Assembly (NCBI GenBank): GCA_934648845.1
Contig: CAKUFS010000006.1
Span: 1-64,000 of the forward strand
DNA length: 64,000 nucleotides
Reading direction: 5' to 3'
Source: an uncultured Eggerthellaceae bacterium
Lineage (GTDB): Bacteria > Actinomycetota > Coriobacteriia > Coriobacteriales > Eggerthellaceae
The notes below the pieces were generated by a model, which worked only from the letters and a program-made list of their open reading frames with translations, had not been told where the DNA came from and did not search any database. A program made the translations under genes and the position numbers. Positions within the stretch are counted from its first letter, which is position 1. Each line of letters begins with the position of its first letter. Shown in pieces: positions 50,757 through 59,039 of the stretch.

Positions 50757-51668
50757 ATGGCAGAATCGAATTACGAAAAGACGAAACGTGCCTGCGCGCA
50801 AGCGTTTTGCGAAACCGACCACAGCGCGCTTATTGAGCGATTTGGGCTTGAACAAGATGCCGATTATCTGTACGTGCGATTCTTTGAGCAGCCGTTTCGC
50901 CTGAGCAAGCGCACGGGCATCATCGAACGCCGCGAAGAATGCGAAGCCCCGGGCGCCGCCACAACCCCGGGCGTCTCCGTTTGCGCTCCCGCGGCCCCAG
51001 GCGCCCCTGCGGCTGGCACGACCGCCGATGCCAGCGCCGTAACCCCAGGCATCCTCAGCTCTCCCACCGGCGCCGCGACCCCGGGTGCCCCTGAAGCCCT
51101 GGGCGCCTCCGTTGGCGCCCCCACAGCTGGCGCGACCGCCAGCGCCGCGACCCCAGGTGTCTCCACAGAAACCACCTGGTCAGAAGCGCAATTCAACGAA
51201 GCCATGACCATCTACGACTTGCTGGGGTACGCTCAGCCCGCATGCCACGCCAGCAAAACCATGATCAACATGAAAAGCCTGCATACGAAAATAGCGGCAA
51301 CAGCGCCACGGCCAAGCAGCATTTATGCAGCCCAAGAAGCACGACTGGCCGCCCTTGAAGCGCAGAAGAGCGGCATTTTGGCACAAGCCGCACAAGCAAT
51401 CGGTGGAGCGGCGCTCAACAAAGCCGATGCATCGGCCCAGTTCACCGTCATAAATGATCTAACCATGCAAATTCAGCTCTGGCTTCCCGATGAAGATTTT
51501 CCTGCATCGCTTCAATTCTTCTGGGACGAAAACGTGCTGCAATACATGCATTACGAGACGGTTTGGTACGCAAATGGGTTCATTCTGGAAGAACTTGAGG
51601 CCCAATGTCGGAAGCTTCTCGGAACAGAAAGGGAAACTCTACCGCAGACTCTTCCTGCAAAACGCTAA
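50757..51668 (+). CDS. DUF3786-like protein split by a low-complexity linker
   Basis: A 303-residue protein of unknown function. Residues 1 to about 60 (SALIERFGLEQDADYLYVRF) and from about 140 to the end (MTIYDLLGYAQPACHASK, LWLPDEDFPASLQFFWDENV) look like the two halves of a DUF3786-type domain. Between them lie about 75 residues made almost only of Ala, Pro, Gly, Thr, Ser and Val, with repeated TPG and APG units. The coding end overlaps the phosphatase gene on the other strand by 30 bp. Confidence 0.65.
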   Translation: MAESNYEKTKRACAQAFCETDHSALIERFGLEQDADYLYVRFFEQPFRLSKRTGIIERREECEAPGAATTPGVSVCAPAAPGAPAAGTTADASAVTPGILSSPTGAATPGAPEALGASVGAPTAGATASAATPGVSTETTWSEAQFNEAMTIYDLLGYAQPACHASKTMINMKSLHTKIAATAPRPSSIYAAQEARLAALEAQKSGILAQAAQAIGGAALNKADASAQFTVINDLTMQIQLWLPDEDFPASLQFFWDENVLQYMHYETVWYANGFILEELEAQCRKLLGTERETLPQTLPAKR

Positions 51669-52100
51669 AAGCCCTGTACAGCCCATGTAAACGTCATTGA
51701 ATGTTGTTTCGAAGTCACCCGTATACCAGGGGTCGGCAACGTCGTCGGTCGATCCCGCAAACTCCATGAGCTTGTAGATCTTGCCGTGCGCGGCGGCGCC
51801 CAACGCATTTCTCATGTTGCGAATATTCGCAGAATCCATGCCGATGATCAGGTCAAACTCTTCCGCATCGCTGCGCTTCAAGCGCCGTGCGCGATGTTCT
51901 CCGCACGCAATGCCATTTTCTGCTAGCACCCGGCGCGTGCCACGGTGCGGCGTATTCCCTATTTCTTCCGTGCTGGTCGCGGCAGAGTCGATGGCGAATT
52001 CGCCAGCCAGCCCAGCCTCCTTGACCAAGTGCTTCATAACGTATTCCGCCATAGGGCTGCGGCAAATATTGCCATGGCACACAAATAGGATTCTAATCAA
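51639..52100 (-). CDS. low-molecular-weight protein-tyrosine phosphatase
   Basis: A cytoplasmic phosphatase of about 153 residues. The catalytic P-loop CHGNICRS (C-x5-R) is at the start and the general-acid loop DPWYTGDFETTF near the end. A TTG start at 52100 gives MIRILFVCHGNICRSP, the usual family beginning, with GAGAGGG upstream; an ATG at 52118 adds six residues. Such enzymes often act on tyrosine kinases of polysaccharide export or on arginine phosphates; the target is unknown. Confidence 0.92.
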   Translation of the reverse strand: MIRILFVCHGNICRSPMAEYVMKHLVKEAGLAGEFAIDSAATSTEEIGNTPHRGTRRVLAENGIACGEHRARRLKRSDAEEFDLIIGMDSANIRNMRNALGAAAHGKIYKLMEFAGSTDDVADPWYTGDFETTFNDVYMGCTGLLAFCRKSLR

Positions 52101-52497
52101 TGTTTCAAACCCTCTCATACATCGGAATTCTTATAAGCGAATTGGCGCAACGAACTGCGCGTCGCGGTTCGCGTAACGCTACAAAGCATCGGTCAAAAAT
52201 CACCTACAGTATTATGACGCTTGCCGCAAAACCAATCCACAACAACAAAAAAAGAAGGGCAAACCGCACCTTTGCAGAACGGTTTACCCTTATCGTCAAA
52301 TACCGCAGCGCTTCACACGAGTCCACCAGGGTTATCCCAGCAATCACGCACACTTACTCCGAACATCCTTTGCTCCGAGCGTCCTCCGCGCGCGCGGCGC
52401 AACTCACTTGCGCGCAACCACGCGCACCCGTGCTCCGAGCACCTTCCGCACGCTACGCAGCATTACGCGCAGCATCTCGGCGTGTCGGAATTAGGCT
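52101..52497. other. intergenic region between phosphatase and TetR genes
   Basis: Holds the TetR terminator (52244-52291) and a C/G-rich stretch with an imperfect direct repeat (TGCTCCGAGCGTCCTCCGCGC near 52371 and a degenerate copy near 52431, 60 bp apart). No gene is visible. Confidence 0.5.
52244..52291 (-). terminator. intrinsic terminator after the first TetR gene
   Basis: The stem AAGGGTAAACCG/CGGTTTGCCCTT on the minus strand (one G-U pair) is followed by CTTTTTTTGTTG. It lies about 200 bp after the TetR stop. Confidence 0.82.
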
Positions 52498-53148
52498 TCA
52501 GAGGGCAGCCCCCCCCCCCAGGAAATGGAGGGTCATTTTCGCTTGCCACGTCAACCAATTCTTCTGCCTTACTACATCCGCGCCGCAGAAAATGCCATTT
52601 GCGGCATATTTTTGCGCAGCACCCATAATCGCCATAATGCTGCAGGTCTGATACTCGCGATCGCAATACTCGGGAACAACATCCCCCTGCTCAATAGCCA
52701 GATCGAAAGCATGATAATACAAATCGAAAATGGGCTCCATCGCATTGCGACAAGGAATAAGCGCCTCTTTATTGGACTCATCCAAGAAATATTGATCGAC
52801 ATTCGTAGTGAATCGCAGCAGGTCAAGCTGCTCTTCGTAATCTTGCACGAAGCCCATGAGCAGATACTCTATCTGCTCAATACCACGACGCTCATCGATT
52901 TTTTCCTCTTTGAAACGCTGCAGCACTTTCTCGGTACGCATACGCATCGCGTACGCGCATGCGCGAATAACCAGGTTCTGCTTTGTGCCAAAATAACGAT
53001 AAATCGTTGCAACGCCAATACGAGCTTCGTCGGCGATATCCGTCATGCTAATGGAATCAATTGCAGCATGAGAGAACATTTTGAAGGCAGTCTCAAGAAC
53101 ATCGCCGCTTCGTTTCCCTTTGACCAAACCATTTTCGTCTAGCTGCAT
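52498..53148 (-). CDS. TetR-family regulator with G11 tract at its 3' end
   Basis: A 216-residue regulator. The helix-turn-helix ISMTDIADEARIGVATIYRYFGTKQNL lies near residues 33-58 and a ligand domain follows. The last codons contain a run of 11 G residues (52509-52519 as C on the plus strand), giving Leu-Gly-Gly-Gly-Ala-Ala-Leu; slippage would change the C-terminus. No efflux pump or enzyme is adjacent, so its target is unknown. Confidence 0.88.
   Translation of the reverse strand: MQLDENGLVKGKRSGDVLETAFKMFSHAAIDSISMTDIADEARIGVATIYRYFGTKQNLVIRACAYAMRMRTEKVLQRFKEEKIDERRGIEQIEYLLMGFVQDYEEQLDLLRFTTNVDQYFLDESNKEALIPCRNAMEPIFDLYYHAFDLAIEQGDVVPEYCDREYQTCSIMAIMGAAQKYAANGIFCGADVVRQKNWLTWQAKMTLHFLGGGAAL
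52509..52519. repeat. 11-base homopolymer C/G tract
   Basis: Eleven consecutive C residues on the plus strand inside the 3' end of the TetR gene. Reading frame and residue count confirm the length as given. Confidence 0.9.
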
Positions 53149-53257
53149 TACGACACCATCTCCTCTGCTTCGGTCTTCAACACAGTATCCGATTTATCAG
53201 AGGCGATAATACCAGTTCTTATTGAAAATATTGTGAAAAACTGTGATATGGTTTCTC

Positions 53258-53986
53258 TTATTTTCCCACTTCAGACACGCCATACTCATTCATGATATGT
53301 CGTAGGATCTCCGACCCGTCTTGGATATCTTTTCGCAGCGCCCAATAGTCAACGGGGCGTCCCTCCACACTTGTTATAGCAATGCGATTGATGTGGTGTT
53401 GCTCGTCGCTTAGGCCCCTAATCGGCTCTTTCAGCAGGTTGTACAAACCCCAAGGAACCGAACTGGTAATGTATGCGGCAATATCTTCCGGCGACATGTT
53501 CATGCCCGACTCGCCCCAATAACGAAACATCGAGCCCGACGAAACCAAAAACGCTTCAATCTGGAAAGCGGCAACGGAGTCAATGCGCTCGCGACGATAC
53601 TTCGTAAGCGTCTCCATCAAAACATCACGTTTGTAGTCGAAAAGGGCGTCACCCGCCATGCTAGACGATGCGCCTTTCGGAGCGGACGAGAAATACGCCT
53701 TGTAGCGCAAGAACTCAAGACACGTGCGATACAAGCCAACAAACCAAGTGCACGTACGTCCTATTTGGGTGAATCCCGCATCAATGGCGCGGCGGCACAC
53801 CCAAAGCGCCATGTCTTCTTTGTTGTCGAAATAGCGATAAAACGTGGGTTTGGAGATATGCGCCTCTTCACAGATACGCTTGATGGTGATTTCCGACACA
53901 GCAGCACCCTGCTCGATGCATCGATTGTATGCATCGAAGATGAGCTCGCGCCACTCTTCTTCGCGTTCTTTTGACGAACCCGCCAT
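53258..53986 (-). CDS. TetR-family regulator
   Basis: A 242-residue regulator. The helix-turn-helix ITIKRICEEAHISKPTFYRYFDNKEDM lies near residues 33-59, followed by a helical ligand domain with a hydrophobic core (FQIEAFLVSSGSMFRYWGES). It lies 109 bp upstream of the other TetR gene in the same direction. Neither has a recognisable target gene next to it. Confidence 0.9.
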   Translation of the reverse strand: MAGSSKEREEEWRELIFDAYNRCIEQGAAVSEITIKRICEEAHISKPTFYRYFDNKEDMALWVCRRAIDAGFTQIGRTCTWFVGLYRTCLEFLRYKAYFSSAPKGASSSMAGDALFDYKRDVLMETLTKYRRERIDSVAAFQIEAFLVSSGSMFRYWGESGMNMSPEDIAAYITSSVPWGLYNLLKEPIRGLSDEQHHINRIAITSVEGRPVDYWALRKDIQDGSEILRHIMNEYGVSEVGK

Positions 53987-54446
53987 GTTGTCCCCTTCCC
54001 CAAGCGAGACTCATTATAGAAAATCAGAGCGCATGTTGAAATAGCAAAATACAAAATAATTGTCCTATCTTGCCCATTATGGCAGATTTTTACGAATCGA
54101 GAAATGGACATTTTAAGAAAGTGGCGTTGAACTGGGGAAATGCAGAATTGCACTATTTTGCGAAATATGACGTATTTTGCGGTTGCATTTTTCTGGGCAC
54201 CGTAAACAACGTTGCAAAGGGAATAAAGCGAGCGCTTGAGTAGCGCCGTCAGCGCCCCAAAGCATTACGTTCTTGTACGTTCTTGGCTTTCGGAAGCTTC
54301 GCAAGCTGTAATTCCCACCCTTTCACTGCCGAAAAAATCCGCATGCGCCGCGCCGCAAGACCAACGCTCTTGGTATCATGGAAAAAACAATTTCCCGCGC
54401 GAAACTGACGCACGGTGCGCATGCATTGCGAAAGCGAGGACCGTCT
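53987..54446. other. divergent region between TetR and serine acetyltransferase genes
   Basis: A/T-rich near 54020-54200. Two direct copies of TATTTTGCG lie at 54154-54162 and 54173-54181, 19 bp apart, as in tandem operator sites. No gene or confident promoter was found. Confidence 0.45.
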
Positions 54447-55367
54447 ATGATTACGCAAAAACTTGATCAGCACATTGCCGCTTTTCTTGAGGGCTACGAG
54501 GCCGAAGAGCATTTCTTCGCTGGCTACAAGAAGCATTTTCCCAGCAGATCGGCGGTTATCGACCTGCTTGACGACATCAAAGTTCTCATGTTTCCTGGGT
54601 ACTTCGACAACGAATGCGCTGCGGGCGATAAATCCGAATACTTGCTAAGCGAGCGCTTGATGCACATTCAGCGCGTTACGCAGACGCAAATCAAAAAAGC
54701 ACTGCTTTACGAAAACAACGGGCTCTCCGAAGACGAGGCCTCCCAACGCGCGGAAGTTGCTGCCGAAACATTCATGGACGAACTGCCCCGCGTGCAATCG
54801 CTGCTGCTCAAAGACGTGCAAGCCGCCTTTGATGGCGACCCTGCCGCTAGCAGTCGCGAAGAGATTGTGCTGTGCTATCCCGGATTCTTCGCCATTTTTG
54901 TACACCGCATTGCTCACGTGCTGTACCAGCAAAACGTGCCGCTGATTCCTCGCCTGATGAGCGAATACGCGCACGGCGTAACGGGCGTTGACATTGCTCC
55001 GGGTGCAACCATTGGCGAATACTTTTTCATTGACCACGCAACGGGCGTTGTTATTGGCGAAACAACCATCATCGGCGCGCATTGCAAGCTGTACCAGGGC
55101 GTTACCCTGGGCGCGCTCTCCACGCGCAAGGGTCAAATGCTGCGCGGCGTAAAGCGCCACCCCACACTGGAAGATTACGTAACGGTGTACTCCAACGCCA
55201 GCGTGCTGGGCGGCGAGACCGTGATTGGCGAAGGCACCGTGATTGGCGGCAGCGCCTTTGTGTGCCAGTCTACGCCGAAAAACGCGCGCGTGAGCGTGAA
55301 GAACCAGGAAATTACCGTACATGACCCTGCCACGGCCGACCCCGAGGACGACTTCGAGGAAGTGTAA
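54447..55367 (+). CDS. serine O-acetyltransferase
   Basis: Transfers acetyl from acetyl-CoA to serine, the first step of cysteine synthesis. It has 306 residues: a helical N-terminal domain and a left-handed beta-helix of hexapeptide repeats (VDIAPGATIGEYFFIDHATG, VVIGETTIIGAHCKLYQGV, HPTLEDYVTVYSNASVLGG). The catalytic His is in IDHATG. It belongs to the long EpsC-type group. The ATG at 54447 follows GCGAGGA; the longer frame starts without a binding site. No cysK is adjacent. Confidence 0.92.
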   Translation: MITQKLDQHIAAFLEGYEAEEHFFAGYKKHFPSRSAVIDLLDDIKVLMFPGYFDNECAAGDKSEYLLSERLMHIQRVTQTQIKKALLYENNGLSEDEASQRAEVAAETFMDELPRVQSLLLKDVQAAFDGDPAASSREEIVLCYPGFFAIFVHRIAHVLYQQNVPLIPRLMSEYAHGVTGVDIAPGATIGEYFFIDHATGVVIGETTIIGAHCKLYQGVTLGALSTRKGQMLRGVKRHPTLEDYVTVYSNASVLGGETVIGEGTVIGGSAFVCQSTPKNARVSVKNQEITVHDPATADPEDDFEEV

Positions 55368-55518
55368 GCGCTGAATCGCGGCACCACAAGCACCAGCGCA
55401 TGCGGCGCATAACCGACGAACGCACAGCAAACGCGGAGCGCAGGGCGAATCGACAGCAGGTCGACCGCGCATGTAAACCTGCGCGCAAGAAAGCAGCAAA
55501 ACAGGGGAAGCGCGAATC

Positions 55519-56100
55519 ATGAAATTGCTGGAAGAACGTATTGTCGCTGATGGCGAGGTCAAAGCCGATGGCGTATTAAAGGTTGGTTCGTTTTTGAACC
55601 ACCAGCTGGACACGGCGCTGCTTGATGAAATGGGTGCGGAATGGGCGCGTTTGTTTGCGGGCAAGCCCATCAATAAGATTCTGACCATCGAGGCATCGGG
55701 GATTGGCATCGCTTGCATCGCTGCGCGTCATTTCAACAACGCACCCGTGGTGTTCGCGAAAAAAGCGAAGTCCATCAACTTGACGGGCGACCAGTATACG
55801 ACCAAGGTTCAGTCGTTTACCCACGGTAAGGTTTTCGATGTCATTGTTGAAAAACGCCTGCTCACGCCGCATGATCACGTGCTTATCATCGATGACTTCA
55901 TGGCAATGGGCGCCGCCATGAACGGCCTCTTGGAACTCTGCGAGCAAGCAAACGTTACCGTTGAGGGCATTGGCATCGCCATCGAAAAAGGGTTCCAACC
56001 CGGCGGCAAGCAACTGCGCGAACGCGGCTACCAAGTGGAGAGCCTGGCCATCATCGAGTCAATGGATTCCGAAACCGGCACAATAACATTCCGCTCGTAG
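55519..56100 (+). CDS. xpt: xanthine phosphoribosyltransferase
   Basis: Converts xanthine and PRPP to XMP in purine salvage, 193 residues. MKLLEERIVADGEVKADGVLKV at the start and the PRPP loop VLIIDDFMAMGAA near residue 125 are typical. Binding site AGGGGAAG precedes the ATG. No purine riboswitch was seen in the 150 bp upstream. Confidence 0.93.
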   Translation: MKLLEERIVADGEVKADGVLKVGSFLNHQLDTALLDEMGAEWARLFAGKPINKILTIEASGIGIACIAARHFNNAPVVFAKKAKSINLTGDQYTTKVQSFTHGKVFDVIVEKRLLTPHDHVLIIDDFMAMGAAMNGLLELCEQANVTVEGIGIAIEKGFQPGGKQLRERGYQVESLAIIESMDSETGTITFRS

Positions 56101-56244
56101 GCGCACACGGATTGGGGTTTTCAGGCTCTGCACCTTCAACCTCTGCCCAGTTCCGCCCATAGGCGCACGCGGGTGGGGTTCCCCGTTTGCACGGTTTCAT
56201 CGAGCATTTTGCCGCACGAATCCCTGCCAAAACTCGAGCTGAAA

Positions 56245-56291
56245 TCATGTTGTTGAAAATACGCCCTGCAATTCGAAGTTGTGGCAGGTTG
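56245..56291. repeat. two-block inverted repeat, left arm (element B)
   Basis: TCATGTTGTTGAAAA (56245-56259), ten non-matching bases, then AATTCGAAGTTGTGG, one mismatch and AGGTTG (to 56291). Both blocks recur exactly inverted at 56438-56484 with the same spacing. Confidence 0.88.
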
Positions 56292-56437
56292 GAAGTAGGT
56301 CGGAAGCGCAAATCGGGACATTTTTCAGCGCACGTCTTACGAGCAAGAAGCATGAATTTGTAAAATACCTGTTCATGATTATACTCAAACAAGCCGTATT
56401 ACAGTGCAAGGCCGCTACCAAGGCCCAGACCCACCCT

Positions 56438-56484
56438 CAACCTACCACAACTTCGAATTCGACTCCACTTTTTCAACAACATGA
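56438..56484. repeat. two-block inverted repeat, right arm (element B)
   Basis: Inverted partner of 56245-56291: 36 of 47 positions match, and all mismatches but one are in the ten-base inter-block segment. The element spans 240 bp in total. Confidence 0.88.
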
Positions 56485-56648
56485 CCGAAATCGAACACCA
56501 AAGAGGCAGCTCCACCCCGCCATCCTGATCCCGCTCGAAGTTGATGCAAGTCTTTTCTGTTCCCCCTGCAAATACGGCAGAAGCACCCCAAAAATGCAGT
56601 ATTATATGAGGGTTACACAAATTACGGAAACTGCAGAAAGGGATATTC

Positions 56649-58262
56649 GTGTCTACGCTTTCCGACCAAATAGCATCAAGGCGCACATTCGCCATTATCA
56701 GCCACCCCGACGCGGGCAAAACAACGCTTACCGAGAAACTGCTGCTGTATACGGGCACCATTCAATCGGCAGGCTCGGTAAAGGGTAAAGGCGGGTCCCG
56801 CCAGGCAACCAGCGACTGGATGGACATCGAAAAAGAGCGCGGCATTTCCGTGACCTCCTCGGTGCTTCAGTTCACCTACGGCGGAAAGTGCGTCAATATT
56901 CTTGATACCCCTGGCCACCAGGACTTTTCCGAAGATACGTACCGTACGCTCATGGCTGCCGACGCCGCCGTAATGGTTATCGACGGCGCAAAAGGCGTTG
57001 AAGCGCAGACAAAAAAGCTCTTCAAGGTTTGCACGCTGCGCCATATTCCCATCTTCACGTTCGTGAACAAGTGCGACCGCGAAATCCGCGATCCCTTTGA
57101 GCTGGTGGAAGAAATCGAGCAGGTGCTGGGCATCAACACCTACGCTATGAACTGGCCCGTTGGCAACGGACGCGATTTCCGCGGTGTGTTTGACCGCGAC
57201 ACGCGTCGCGTGATTTCCTTCTCGGGCGACGGTCACGCGAACGCCCAGAAAATGGTCGAGGAAATTGAGAGCGAGCTGGATAACCCGCAGACCATCGAGC
57301 GCATTGGTCAGGACAACTACCAAACGCTCACCGACGAGCTGGAACTTCTCGACGGCGCCGGTGATGAGTTCGACTTGGATGCCGTGTTAAGCGGCAAGCT
57401 GACGCCCGTATTCTTCGGATCGGCATTGACGAACTTCGGCGTTGAACCCTTCCTGAAGGAATTCCTGAAGCTCACCCCCACGCCGCTGGCATACCGCGAC
57501 GTGAACACAAACGAGCTGATTGACCCCATGCGCGATGAATTCAGCGGTTTCGTATTCAAAATCCAGGCGAACATGGACAAAAACCATCGCGACCGCATTG
57601 CCTTCGTGCGCATTTGCTCCGGCAAATTCGAGCGCGGCATGGACGCCTACCATGTTCAGGGCGGTAAGAAAATCAAGCTTGCCACGGGCACGGCAATGAT
57701 GGCCGACGACCGCGCCATTGTAGACGAAGCATACGCCGGCGACATCGTGGGCCTGTTCGATCCGGGTATTTTCAGCATTGGCGACACCCTGTGCGGCGGC
57801 AACTTGCGCGTTCAGTATCCGCCCATCCCCACGTTCACGCCCGAATTCTTTGCGCGCGTGAGCCAGGTGAACACCCTGAAGCGCAAGCAATTTGTGAAGG
57901 GAATGGAGCAGCTGGCTCAAGAAGGCGCCATCCAAATCTTCCGCGAACTGGGCATGGGCATGGAAAGCGTTATTGTGGGCGTTGTGGGTGTTTTGCAGTT
58001 TGACGTGCTGGAACGTCGTCTGAAGAGCGAATACGGCGTGGAAGTTCGCCGCCAGCCTTTGCACTACAGCGAGATTCGCTGGGTCATGAACGACCCCGAA
58101 AAGCTGGACATTGCAAAAATGCGCCTTTCTTCCGATGTTTTGCGCGTGGAGAATATGCGCGGGCGGCGTCTGCTGCTGTTCACGAACGAGTTTAGCGTGC
58201 GTTGGATAACCGAGCGCAACCCGGAACTGCAGCTTTCCGAATTTGGCAACGTCGAATTCTAG
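56649..58262 (+). CDS. prfC: peptide chain release factor 3
   Basis: GTPase that removes RF1 or RF2 from the ribosome after peptide release, 537 residues. G1 HPDAGKTT is at 19-26, G3 DTPGHQDFSEDTYRTL follows near 90, and G4 is NKCD near 142. The segment KGKGGSRQATSDWMDIEKER between G1 and G3 is typical of RF3 rather than EF-G. Translation begins at GTG with GAAAGGG upstream. Confidence 0.96.
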   Translation: MSTLSDQIASRRTFAIISHPDAGKTTLTEKLLLYTGTIQSAGSVKGKGGSRQATSDWMDIEKERGISVTSSVLQFTYGGKCVNILDTPGHQDFSEDTYRTLMAADAAVMVIDGAKGVEAQTKKLFKVCTLRHIPIFTFVNKCDREIRDPFELVEEIEQVLGINTYAMNWPVGNGRDFRGVFDRDTRRVISFSGDGHANAQKMVEEIESELDNPQTIERIGQDNYQTLTDELELLDGAGDEFDLDAVLSGKLTPVFFGSALTNFGVEPFLKEFLKLTPTPLAYRDVNTNELIDPMRDEFSGFVFKIQANMDKNHRDRIAFVRICSGKFERGMDAYHVQGGKKIKLATGTAMMADDRAIVDEAYAGDIVGLFDPGIFSIGDTLCGGNLRVQYPPIPTFTPEFFARVSQVNTLKRKQFVKGMEQLAQEGAIQIFRELGMGMESVIVGVVGVLQFDVLERRLKSEYGVEVRRQPLHYSEIRWVMNDPEKLDIAKMRLSSDVLRVENMRGRRLLLFTNEFSVRWITERNPELQLSEFGNVEF

Positions 58263-58286
58263 TAACAACGAACGGAGACATCAGCC

Positions 58287-58844
58287 TTGCCCAAGACGAT
58301 TACCGGGAAAATCAAGCTGAAGAAACCGACGCGCCACACAGCGTTATCGCTGGTGGCGCTCATTTTATGGTGCGCTTTCATCTTTTACATGAGCGCGCGC
58401 GTTGCCCAAGATTCCGATGCGCTGAGCCTGGGTTTTGCGGGACGTTTCTTGCACTTGGTGGTTCCCGGATTTAGCGACATGAACGCGGCCGACCAGCTTG
58501 CCTTAGCAAAAAGTATCAATCACCCCGTGCGCAAGCTGGCGCATTTCACGGAATACCTAGTACTGGGCATACTTGCCGTTAATGCGCTGCGATTGCATGT
58601 GGGCAGTTCAGAGCACAATCCGAAAGACGGAACGGCTGCATTTTCCCAAAACCTCCTTATCCCTGCATTGAGCTGGGCATTCTGCATTCTCTATGCCGCA
58701 AGCGACGAATTCCATCAACTGTTCGTGCCTGGTCGCGCCGGCCTGATCACCGACGTATGCATTGATTCCGCAGGGGCGCTTCTGGGAATCCTGCTCTTCC
58801 TTGCCGCGCTGCACCTAACTTCGCGCCGTGCCAAACGCAAGTAG
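58287..58844 (+). CDS. VanZ-family membrane protein
   Basis: A 185-residue protein with about four membrane helices. The VanZ signatures are HPVRKLAHFTEYLVLGI and YAASDEFHQLFVPGRAGLITDVCIDSAGALLG, shown here in part. VanZ-like proteins have been linked to low-level teicoplanin resistance and to surface adhesion, but mostly their function is unknown. The TTG at 58287 lies behind GGAG, 24 bp after the prfC stop, so it is probably cotranscribed with prfC. Confidence 0.88.
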   Translation: MPKTITGKIKLKKPTRHTALSLVALILWCAFIFYMSARVAQDSDALSLGFAGRFLHLVVPGFSDMNAADQLALAKSINHPVRKLAHFTEYLVLGILAVNALRLHVGSSEHNPKDGTAAFSQNLLIPALSWAFCILYAASDEFHQLFVPGRAGLITDVCIDSAGALLGILLFLAALHLTSRRAKRK

Positions 58845-58978
58845 GGCACGACAAACGCGTGGCCGGCGTGTGACCGATACGCGATGAAAGCGTGACCTGC
58901 ACCGTTGTAAGCCGTAAGGCCATCGCGGCAAAGTCAAAAAAACGACAACAGATAGCGCGTGTTCCTACACAGTTCCGC

Positions 58979-59008
58979 TTGACTTGGTACAATAAAAAGC
59001 AATACGAT
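58979..59008 (+). promoter_or_regulatory. promoter of the SPFH-domain gene
   Basis: TTGACT (58979-58984) and TACGAT (59003-59008) are separated by 18 bases, about 30 bp before the start codon. Confidence 0.55.
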
Positions 59009-59039
59009 TCCGATAAATCACCGAAAGATAGGAGACGCT

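Larger units (their letters stand above)
56101..56648. other. intergenic region with inverted-repeat element B
   Basis: A 548-bp gap. It begins with an imperfect tandem pair (GGCGCACACGGATTGGGGTT at 56100 and AGGCGCACGCGGGTGGGGTT at 56161), then holds a 240-bp inverted-repeat element (56245-56484) and the prfC promoter region. No gene is visible. Confidence 0.6.

Noticed and set aside
55368..55518. Purine riboswitch upstream of xpt
   Set aside because: The 150-bp gap lacks the conserved purine aptamer loop sequences and is GC-rich without the expected three-way junction.
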